Assembly: GCA_002733155.1 (NCBI GenBank)
Contig: NVUO01000008.1
Location: 49,002 to 55,433, forward strand
Source of the DNA: Sulfurimonas sp.
Lineage (GTDB): Bacteria > Campylobacterota > Campylobacteria > Campylobacterales > Sulfurimonadaceae
Direction of reading: 5' to 3'
Length of the DNA stretch: 6,432 nt
Below, in pieces: positions 1 to 6,146 of the stretch. Under the pieces are notes generated by a model. That model was not told the DNA's origin. It made no database searches and was given only the letters and a program-made list of their open reading frames with translations. The position numbers were made by a program, and so were the translations under genes. Position 1 is the first letter of the stretch. Every line of letters begins with the position of its first letter.

Positions 1-254
1 AAAAATAAGGTCATAAAAGTAGCACTAAAAGTATCATAAATTATCATAAAGTTAAAAATATCTATAGCTACTAAGGTAGAATGAACTTCATCTATACTAA
101 ATACTACTAATACTAAACTTATAAACAAACTTATCAAGCTTATATAATAAGCCCTAGCTTTTGTATAATAAGGACTAAGACCAAAAAGTAAAATAAATAT
201 TGCAGTAAATAATAATAAAGCTGGTATAGCTAAGGCAATAAACTCATTTGACAT
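1..254 (-). CDS. nuoN: NADH-quinone oxidoreductase subunit N, N-terminal part (cut by left edge)
   Basis: This is the first ~84 codons of a membrane protein that continues beyond the left edge. The start is the ATG at 254-252, reading MSNEFIALAIPALLLF. It lies 7 nt after an AGAGGGA Shine-Dalgarno site and overlaps the nuoM stop by 11 nt. The visible part holds two to three hydrophobic segments (about residues 6-24, 37-52 and the start of a third near 70-84), separated by a short loop with SPYYTKAR. NuoN is one of three antiporter-like, proton-pumping subunits of the complex I membrane arm, and it follows nuoM in nearly all bacterial nuo operons. The identification rests on that position plus the hydrophobic N-terminus and a segment (YDTFSATFMTLF) that resembles the corresponding region of the family. 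The pumping Glu and Lys residues lie outside the window, so function cannot be checked. Confidence 0.88.
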   Translation of the reverse strand, partial: MSNEFIALAIPALLLFTAIFILLFGLSPYYTKARAYYISLISLFISLVLVVFSIDEVHSTLVAIDIFNFMIIYDTFSATFMTLF

Positions 255-1713
255 AACATTGTCCCTCTACTGAACAAAAGCTAGCTGTTGGTTTTATCTT
301 TTTTATAAAATAGTTTGGAAAAATACCCATAGCAAGAATTAATAAGGCTAATGGAATTAAAGCAAGAAGTTCATGCAGACGTAAATCTGTAAACTCTTTT
401 GTATGTGGACTAAGCTGTCCATATAAAACCTTAGAAATCATCTTAAACATAAAAAGCATAGCTATCAAAATTGTTATTGCGCTAATAAATCCAACATATA
501 TATTATATTTAAAGGCACCAACTATAATCAATAACTCTGCCACAAAACCAGCAGTTGAGGGTATGCCAACTATACTTAAAGCAAAAAATGCAAAAAACAA
601 TGCAAACCTTGGGGCTACTAATGCTATCCCTCCAAGTTCATTTATTGAATATGTGCCCGTCCTCTCAAACATAATACCAACCATTAAAAACAAAGCAGCT
701 GAACTTAGGGCATGAGCTACAATTAAATAAGATGAGCCAATAAGTCCGTATATATCGTATATAAAAAATCCAACTACTATAAGGGAAAGATGTGAGGCAG
801 ATGAAAAAGCAAACATTCTTTTTAAATGACTTTGGTTCATCGCAGAAATTCCAAAATATATCAATCCAAACAATCCAATTCCTATAAAATAAGGGGCTAA
901 CATATGTGATGTTTCATTAAAAAGTGTAAATAAAAACCTCCATATTGAATATACACCAAGTTTTGCCATAAGTGCTGACATCACAATAACTATACCAGTT
1001 GGGGCTGAACGGTAAGTATCACTAAGCCAAGTATGAAAAGGAAAAATTGGAATTTTAATTCCAAAGGCTAACATAAAACCACTAAAAGCTAATATAGATT
1101 CTAAAGATGAAAGTTTAATATTTTTAAGATTATTTAAATCAAAAGAGTAAAATCCAAACTCTTCTTTATGTATAACTGCTATATATAAAATAGCTATCAA
1201 CATTAGTAGTGAGCCAAAAATAGTATATAAGTTAAACTTCATAGCTATATAATTACTTCTAGCATAACCAAAAAGACCAAGCATAAAAAATATTGGTAAT
1301 AACATTAGCTCCCAAAAAAGATAAAAAAGCATCAAATCAAGGGATAATACTGCACCCATTACCCCACCCTGAACAAAAAGTAAATTAATCCAATATCCTG
1401 AGTTGTCTCTTCGTTTATATAAACCTATAGCTATTAAAGGCATGATAATAGCATTCATCATTACTATACCTAAAGATACTCCATCTACGCCTAAGTGATA
1501 ATTAATTCCATACTCAACTATCCATTGATGCATTACAATAAACTGCATAGAATCATTAGGATCAAAATCAATATATAAAATAACGCATAGGTATAAAACA
1601 GCTAGTGTTACTAATATATATACTATTTTTACTAAAGCTACATTTTTTCGTATAAAAAATAAAAATATAGCTGATATTATTGGTAAAAAAACTATTAGAC
1701 TTAAAATATTCAT
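244..1713 (-). CDS. nuoM: NADH-quinone oxidoreductase subunit M (antiporter-like proton pump)
   Basis: A 489-residue polytopic inner-membrane protein, close to the usual ~490-510 for NuoM. It is one of the three proton-translocating subunits of the complex I membrane arm. Family signatures are visible: FWELMLLP with Glu135, Lys220 in FGIKIPIFPFHTWL, Lys251 in MAKLGVY, histidines 227, 308 and 334, and Glu393 in GFVAELLI. By a constant offset these match E. coli NuoM Glu144, Lys234, Lys265, His241/322/348 and Glu407 (E. coli numbers from memory), so the pumping channel looks intact. The loop after HTWL reads SDTYRSAP instead of the common PDAH-x-x-AP, a noteworthy divergence. The start ATG overlaps the nuoL stop in ATGA; the upstream ribosome site is weak (AGG at 1724-1722, 8 nt away), so translation is probably coupled to nuoL. 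The short C-terminal tail (about 472-489) has two cysteines and overlaps the start of nuoN. Confidence 0.96.
   Translation of the reverse strand: MNILSLIVFLPIISAIFLFFIRKNVALVKIVYILVTLAVLYLCVILYIDFDPNDSMQFIVMHQWIVEYGINYHLGVDGVSLGIVMMNAIIMPLIAIGLYKRRDNSGYWINLLFVQGGVMGAVLSLDLMLFYLFWELMLLPIFFMLGLFGYARSNYIAMKFNLYTIFGSLLMLIAILYIAVIHKEEFGFYSFDLNNLKNIKLSSLESILAFSGFMLAFGIKIPIFPFHTWLSDTYRSAPTGIVIVMSALMAKLGVYSIWRFLFTLFNETSHMLAPYFIGIGLFGLIYFGISAMNQSHLKRMFAFSSASHLSLIVVGFFIYDIYGLIGSSYLIVAHALSSAALFLMVGIMFERTGTYSINELGGIALVAPRFALFFAFFALSIVGIPSTAGFVAELLIIVGAFKYNIYVGFISAITILIAMLFMFKMISKVLYGQLSPHTKEFTDLRLHELLALIPLALLILAMGIFPNYFIKKIKPTASFCSVEGQCYVK
262..268 (-). promoter_or_regulatory. Shine-Dalgarno site for nuoN
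   Basis: AGAGGGA on the minus strand lies 7 nt before the nuoN ATG and inside the final codons of nuoM. It decides the start: another ATG at 259-257 is in a different frame from the nuoN reading frame. Confidence 0.75.
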
Positions 1714-3587
1714 AAACTAAGCCTAAGTAATACATATAAATATACGAAACCAAACATTAAACCTACTAGCATATATAAGGCATAAAACCTTATATTTCCA
1801 TTTTCTATATATGAAAATAGTCTTCCAGCTTTTGCATAAGACAAGGCTAAAATATTAATACTTCTATCTATAAGCTTATAAGATATTTTTGTATCTATAT
1901 ATACTGCAAAATGCTTTAAAGATTTTACAAATACATAATCATAAATCTCATCTATATAAAACTTATTAGCAATAATGTTTACCTCACTCTCATCTAAAAT
2001 CTTATCTGTATATGCATATTTTTTATATGTATAAAAAATCACAGCAAGTATAGCTATAGTATTAATTAACATTAAAATTATCTCTACAGTATGAGATATT
2101 TCTAAGGGCTTATCCTCTAAATTTAACCAAGTTGATATATTTAAATTACCTGTAAATAGCTCTGGTAAATTCAATAAACCTGCAAAAATAGAAAATAAAC
2201 TTAAAATTATCATTGGATATAGCATAAACCAAGATGATTTTTTTGCCTCTAAAAAATAGTTTGAAAAAAACATTACAAATATCATTCTAAACATATAATA
2301 AGCTGTAAATAATGAGGCTATAAAAGCTAAAATAAATATATCATAATGTCCAGATGCAAACAAAAAACTCATAATAGAATCTTTAGATATAAAAGCTGAA
2401 AATGGTGGAATTGCACTAATTGTTATAGTTGCAGTTAACATCATTATAAATATTACTGGGGCTGAGTACCTAAGACCTCTAAGTTCACGTATATCTTGCT
2501 TATGTGAAAAAGCAACTATAATAGCCCCAGCTGACATAAATAAAAGTGCCTTAAAAAATGCGTGTGTAAACATATGAAATAATGCACTTGTATAAGCATG
2601 TATACCAAGTGCCATAAACATAAAGCCAAGCTGACTCATTGTAGAATATGCCAAAATCTTTTTTATATCATACTGCCTTGAAGCTATTACAGCTGCAAAT
2701 AAGGCACTTATAGCTCCAATATATGATATAAATAATGATACATCTAAGCTCATATTATATATTGGAGCAAATCTAGCTACCATATATACACCAGCAGTTA
2801 CCATTGTAGCTGCATGAATTAAAGCTGATACTGGAGTTGGTCCAGCCATAGCGTCTGGTAACCATACATAAAGTGGAATTTGAGCTGACTTTCCCATAGC
2901 GCCTACAAAAAGCAATATAGCTATTAAATCCAAAGTTGATGGATTTATATTATTTATATGCAAAAATATATCTGTAAAACTAAATCCGTAACTCCCTACT
3001 TCTACAAATAATATCATTAGAGCTGATAAAAATCCGAAATCCCCTATCCTATTTAAGATGAATGCCTTGTTACCTGCATATGTATTTTGTATATCATGAA
3101 AATAAAAACTAATCAAAGCATAAGATGTTAATCCCACACCCTCCCAACCCAAAAACATTATAATTGGATTTGAACCCAATACTAACATAAACATAAAAAA
3201 TATAAATAAGTTAAAGTATGCAAAAAACCTTCCATAAGATTTATCTCCATCCATGTAAGCGACTGCATATACATGAATTAAAAAACTCACAGGTGCTACA
3301 AATAAAACCATAAATGCACCTAAGGCATCAGCTTTTAGCGCAATATTTATATTAAAATCACCAATATCTAACCAAGTAAAAAGAAGTGAATTAAAAATTT
3401 TATGATTAAAGTAGCTTTCATAACTTACATACAGGGCTAAAATAGCACTAGTCCCAGATCCTGCTAAGGCTAAAAAGCTGTATATAGACTGCCTTATATT
3501 TTTAAATACTATATTTAATAAAAAAATAAAACTTGCACTTATTAATGGGCAAAGAAGTAATAAATTTAAAGTCATCTCTTCTTTCAT
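1710..3587 (-). CDS. nuoL: NADH-quinone oxidoreductase subunit L (distal proton pump with lateral helix)
   Basis: A 625-residue membrane protein, the normal length for NuoL (E. coli about 613). It sits at the far end of the complex I membrane arm and pumps protons. Strong signatures are FLGWEGVGLTSY with Glu149, GKSAQIPLYVWLPDAMAGP with Lys233, SALIHAATMVTAGVY with His258, FHMFTHAFFKALLF with His338, His342 and Lys346, and FISKDSI with Lys402. These correspond to E. coli Glu144, Lys229, His254, His334/338, Lys342 and Lys399. Residues about 536-600 (NKFYIDEIYDYVFVK onward) form the start of the long amphipathic lateral helix region, followed by a final membrane segment near 602-622. The start at 3587 is preferred over Met5 because it overlaps the nuoK stop in ATGA and lies 6 nt after GGGGAG. 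Its own stop overlaps the nuoM start by 4 nt. Confidence 0.98.
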   Translation of the reverse strand: MKEEMTLNLLLLCPLISASFIFLLNIVFKNIRQSIYSFLALAGSGTSAILALYVSYESYFNHKIFNSLLFTWLDIGDFNINIALKADALGAFMVLFVAPVSFLIHVYAVAYMDGDKSYGRFFAYFNLFIFFMFMLVLGSNPIIMFLGWEGVGLTSYALISFYFHDIQNTYAGNKAFILNRIGDFGFLSALMILFVEVGSYGFSFTDIFLHINNINPSTLDLIAILLFVGAMGKSAQIPLYVWLPDAMAGPTPVSALIHAATMVTAGVYMVARFAPIYNMSLDVSLFISYIGAISALFAAVIASRQYDIKKILAYSTMSQLGFMFMALGIHAYTSALFHMFTHAFFKALLFMSAGAIIVAFSHKQDIRELRGLRYSAPVIFIMMLTATITISAIPPFSAFISKDSIMSFLFASGHYDIFILAFIASLFTAYYMFRMIFVMFFSNYFLEAKKSSWFMLYPMIILSLFSIFAGLLNLPELFTGNLNISTWLNLEDKPLEISHTVEIILMLINTIAILAVIFYTYKKYAYTDKILDESEVNIIANKFYIDEIYDYVFVKSLKHFAVYIDTKISYKLIDRSINILALSYAKAGRLFSYIENGNIRFYALYMLVGLMFGFVYLYVLLRLSL

Positions 3588-3886
3588 TTAGAACTCCCCA
3601 ATATATCAAATAAATTTGCATCCAGAGAGGCTCTATTTCGAAAAAGTACTACAAACAGTGACATAAATAAGGCAGCTTCTGAGGCAGCTATAGCTATAAT
3701 TATTAAAGACATAACCTGAGCTGAACTATCACCCAAGTCTGAACTAATTGCAATAAGGGATAAATTAACTGCATTTAGTAATAACTCTATAGACATATAA
3801 ATAACAATAATATTTCTTCTACTAATAAGCCCAACTGTACCTATACTAAAGAGTATAATTGAGAGAATCATATATGACTTTATCAT
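3584..3886 (-). CDS. nuoK: NADH-quinone oxidoreductase subunit K
   Basis: Exactly 100 residues, the standard size of NuoK, with three membrane segments (about 4-21, 26-47 and 58-83). NuoK is a small MrpC-like subunit in the middle of the complex I membrane arm and forms part of the proton/charge relay between NuoJ/NuoH and the antiporter-like pumps. The two functionally important buried glutamates are present: Glu34 in YMSIELLLNAVNL and Glu70 in IAIAASEAALFMSL, matching E. coli Glu36 and Glu72. The ATG overlaps the nuoJ stop by 4 nt (ATGA) and has a very strong ribosome site in the end of nuoJ. Its own stop overlaps nuoL by 4 nt. Nothing is unusual about it. Confidence 0.98.
   Translation of the reverse strand: MIKSYMILSIILFSIGTVGLISRRNIIVIYMSIELLLNAVNLSLIAISSDLGDSSAQVMSLIIIAIAASEAALFMSLFVVLFRNRASLDANLFDILGSSK
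3594..3599 (-). promoter_or_regulatory. Shine-Dalgarno site for nuoL
   Basis: GGGGAG on the minus strand lies 6 nt before the nuoL ATG at 3587 and inside the last codons of nuoK (Leu-Gly-Ser). It supports Met1 over the in-frame Met5, which has purine-rich sequence directly abutting it with no spacer. Confidence 0.7.
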
Positions 3887-4386
3887 TTCTCCTCCCTCTT
3901 TGCTAAACTAACTGAACCGATAAGTGCTACTAATAATAAAATAGATACTAACTCAAAAGGTAATACCCATTTAGAAAAAAGAGTTAAGCCTACATCTTTA
4001 ATACTCCCAAAATTTTCTGGTAGTTTTGAATTTGTTTGTATATCACTTCTTAATATAAGATCAATTAAAATATAAGTAAAAGGTAATATAATGATTGATG
4101 TAAACATTAACCATTTATTTTTATGAGTCTCATCTGGTAAGTTTTCATCTTTGATATTTAAAAACATAATGATAAAAATGATTAAAGATAAAATAGCACC
4201 TGCGTATATAATTATCTGAACTATAAATAAAAATGAAGCATTAAGAAGTGCGAATAATGCAGCAATACTAACTAGACTAACCATAAAAGAAAGGGCTGAA
4301 TCTATTGGTCTATGTGCATAAATCATCACACTAGAACTAACTATAGTTATAATTGCCAATAAAATAAATATTATCTCATTTTGCAA
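3883..4386 (-). CDS. nuoJ: NADH-quinone oxidoreductase subunit J, TTG start
   Basis: A 167-residue integral membrane protein with about five hydrophobic segments, in the normal NuoJ range (roughly 160-185). NuoJ (MrpG/ND6-like) sits between NuoH and NuoK. Its third membrane helix changes conformation during turnover and links quinone chemistry to the proton path. The hallmark QIIIYAGAILSLIIFIIMFL (residues 57-76, Tyr61 and Gly63 in the conserved YAGAI) is clear, as is the C-terminal FELVSILLLVALIGSVSLAKR. The initiation codon is TTG at 4386-4384. It lies 7 nt after AAGAGGAG, an in-frame TAA closes the frame upstream at 4416-4414, there is no ATG or GTG between, and the next in-frame candidates (Val20, Met21) would delete the first membrane helix. 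It overlaps the nuoI end by 11 nt and the nuoK start by 4 nt. Confidence 0.97.
   Translation of the reverse strand: MQNEIIFILLAIITIVSSSVMIYAHRPIDSALSFMVSLVSIAALFALLNASFLFIVQIIIYAGAILSLIIFIIMFLNIKDENLPDETHKNKWLMFTSIIILPFTYILIDLILRSDIQTNSKLPENFGSIKDVGLTLFSKWVLPFELVSILLLVALIGSVSLAKREEK
3891..3897 (-). promoter_or_regulatory. Strong Shine-Dalgarno site for nuoK
   Basis: AGGGAGG followed by AGAA and then ATG on the minus strand. This purine-rich run is made by the last codons of nuoJ (Lys-Arg-Glu-Glu-Lys), so the charged C-terminal tail of NuoJ and the nuoK ribosome site are the same DNA. Confidence 0.75.
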
Positions 4387-4894
4387 GGGAATACTCCTCT
4401 TGTGATATACCTTTTAGACTCAATAATTTTTCTTTGTTATATACAAAATCTTCTCTTTTATTTCCAATTAATGAAAAAATACCAGTATCCATACGTATAG
4501 CATCACAAGGACAGGCTTCTACACAATAAGCACAAAAGATACACTCTAATAAATCTATATTAAATATAGCTGGCATTTTTTCATCTACATCATCATCTCT
4601 TTCTTGAGCTACTATCTCTATACACTCAGCTGGACAAGCTGTAGCACACATAAAACAAGCTACACAGGCTATAGAATTATCATCTTTTCTATGTGTAAGT
4701 CTATGCACGCCATGGTATTGTGGCGTAATATCTTTTGGTAACTCTTCAGGATAAGATAAAGTATGGATATTTGAAGCATCACTTAAGTTTTTTATAAAAT
4801 GTTTAAATGTAGTTTTCATACCTCCAAAAATTGCAGATATATATATCTTTTCTTTAAATGTATCTCCATAACGCTTAACTACCTTAACTCCCAT
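4376..4894 (-). CDS. nuoI: NADH-quinone oxidoreductase subunit I (2 x [4Fe-4S] ferredoxin-like)
   Basis: A 172-residue peripheral-arm subunit carrying the two [4Fe-4S] clusters (N6a and N6b) that pass electrons toward the N2 cluster and the quinone site. Two ferredoxin motifs are complete: CVACFMCATACP with Cys77, 80, 83 and 87, and CIFCAYCVEACP with Cys118, 121, 124 and 128. In the usual arrangement the last cysteine of each motif ligates the other cluster. The N-terminal ~35 residues contain the amphipathic membrane-surface region (IFGGMKTTFKHFIKNL), and RLTHRKDD precedes the first motif where the family has a conserved basic stretch. The C-terminus keeps the typical REDFVYNKEKLL. Start ATG 4894 is supported by AGGGG 6 nt upstream and overlaps the nuoH end by 11 nt. 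Met26, abutted by GGAGGT with no spacer, would remove part of the conserved N-terminal helix. Cys130, just after the second motif (CPCDAI), is an extra cysteine. Confidence 0.98.
   Translation of the reverse strand: MGVKVVKRYGDTFKEKIYISAIFGGMKTTFKHFIKNLSDASNIHTLSYPEELPKDITPQYHGVHRLTHRKDDNSIACVACFMCATACPAECIEIVAQERDDDVDEKMPAIFNIDLLECIFCAYCVEACPCDAIRMDTGIFSLIGNKREDFVYNKEKLLSLKGISQEEYSLAK
4394..4401 (-). promoter_or_regulatory. Shine-Dalgarno site for the TTG start of nuoJ
   Basis: AAGAGGAG on the minus strand lies 7 nt before the TTG codon at 4386. It is encoded within the Gln-Glu-Glu codons near the end of nuoI. Its strength and spacing are the main support for a non-ATG start here. Confidence 0.75.
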
Positions 4895-6146
4895 AATTTA
4901 CCCCTACCACTACAATTGCTGTAATGAAAATATTAAATAATGATAAGGGCAAAAGAATATTCCAACCCAATTTTTGAGTTTGATCATAACGAAATCTAGG
5001 TAAAGTCCATCTAACCCATATAAATACAAAATGAAGTACAAAAAGTTTAAGTGTAAAAATTACAAACTGTAAAATCATCACTCCAATATCATTAGCTCCA
5101 CCATATCCAAATGAATAATAAGACATTAAAATCACAAAAAATGTGCTAAATATAAGAATAAAACTCGTATATAACTTGGTCTCATTGAGACCATTTAATA
5201 CTAAAATATTATGTGAGCGTATCCATCCTATAAATAAAAATGACATTACTATAGTTAAAATAATTAATATCCAAAGTATTAAATCAAAGTTATTTATCAA
5301 ATCTTGAGTATTTAGATATGGAAGTTGATATCCACCCAATAACATAGTAACTATAAGTGCGCCTGAGGCTGCCATAGCTATATACTCAGCTACAAAATAC
5401 AAACCAAATTTCATAGCCCCGTATTCAGTATGGTATCCAGCTACTATCTCGCTCTCACCCTCAGCTGCATCAAATGGAGCCCTATTTGTTTCAGCAAAAG
5501 CTGTAACTACAAAAATAAGGCTAGCTAGTGGTTGGATAAATATGCCCCATGCTGGTATATAAAAAAAGTTTTGAGTTTGGTAAATTACCATCTCATTTAA
5601 AGAGATAGTCCCGTAAGTAATTAAAATTGATACAAGAGATAAGCCCATTGCAACCTCATATCCAATAACCTGAGCAGCTGCACGTATAGAACCAATAAGT
5701 GAATACTTACTATGTGAAGCCCAACCACCAAGGATAATTCCATATACACCTAATCCAGCGAATGCCAAAAACCAAAGTACACCCAAATCTATTGGTAAAG
5801 CTTGCATGTAATAGGTTGTAGATTCTATCTTAATATTATCAGCATATGGGATTACCATAAAAGTTAAAAATGCAGACATAAAAGCTATAGATGGGGCTAT
5901 AATATGATAAAACTTATTTTTAATATGTGAAGGTAAAAACTCCTCTTTTTGTACCAACTTCATCATATCTGCAACAGATTGGACTAATCCACCAAGTCTA
6001 ATACCCTTGATATTACACCTATTTGGTCCAAGTCTATCTTGTATAAGTGCAGCTACACGTCTCTCCATCCATACAAGTACTGGAACTGTAATTAAGGAAA
6101 ATAATATTGTTAATATTAAAGGTAAGAGGATTAAAAATGTATTCAT
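4884..6146 (-). CDS. nuoH: NADH-quinone oxidoreductase subunit H (quinone-site membrane subunit), long form
   Basis: A 420-residue membrane protein that anchors the peripheral arm, forms most of the quinone chamber and begins the proton relay. Signatures in order are MERRVAALIQDRLGPNRC (27-44), SVADMMKLVQKEEFLP (57-72), SIRAAAQVIGYEVAMGLS (153-170) with Glu164 (E. coli Glu157), and the acidic quinone-side loop AETNRAPFDAAEGESEIV (218-235) with Asp226, Glu229, Glu231 and Glu233, then GYHTEY with Glu241. The C-terminal WVRWTLPRFRYDQTQKLGW (377-395) is also typical. Many bacterial NuoH proteins are about 325-350 residues. The extra length here falls mainly between about 275 and 350 and includes two additional hydrophobic stretches (roughly 289-309 and 325-345). 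The reading frame is intact and the C-terminal motifs follow, so this is a long variant rather than a broken gene. Its ATG overlaps the nuoG stop (ATGA), with GGGTGA 6 nt upstream. Confidence 0.97.
   Translation of the reverse strand: MNTFLILLPLILTILFSLITVPVLVWMERRVAALIQDRLGPNRCNIKGIRLGGLVQSVADMMKLVQKEEFLPSHIKNKFYHIIAPSIAFMSAFLTFMVIPYADNIKIESTTYYMQALPIDLGVLWFLAFAGLGVYGIILGGWASHSKYSLIGSIRAAAQVIGYEVAMGLSLVSILITYGTISLNEMVIYQTQNFFYIPAWGIFIQPLASLIFVVTAFAETNRAPFDAAEGESEIVAGYHTEYGAMKFGLYFVAEYIAMAASGALIVTMLLGGYQLPYLNTQDLINNFDLILWILIILTIVMSFLFIGWIRSHNILVLNGLNETKLYTSFILIFSTFFVILMSYYSFGYGGANDIGVMILQFVIFTLKLFVLHFVFIWVRWTLPRFRYDQTQKLGWNILLPLSLFNIFITAIVVVGVNYGS
4901..4905 (-). promoter_or_regulatory. Shine-Dalgarno site for nuoI
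   Basis: AGGGG on the minus strand lies 6 nt before the nuoI ATG at 4894 and within the final Val-Gly-Val codons of nuoH. It supports the longer NuoI start over Met26. Confidence 0.65.

Noticed and set aside
1568..1753. Open frame of 61 codons on the minus strand overlapping the nuoM start and nuoL end
   Set aside because: It is a Tyr/Phe/Ser/Ile-rich shadow frame of two well-supported genes, with no ribosome site or recognisable domain.
3571..3576. Alternative nuoL start at Met5
   Set aside because: The purine run abuts this ATG without a spacer, whereas Met1 has GGGGAG at 6 nt and the ATGA overlap typical of this operon.
4817..4825. Perfect GGAGGT directly followed by an in-frame ATG (Met26 of NuoI), as a possible internal start
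   Set aside because: There is no spacer between the site and the ATG, and starting there would remove conserved N-terminal residues. The bases simply encode Gly-Gly-Met in the amphipathic helix.
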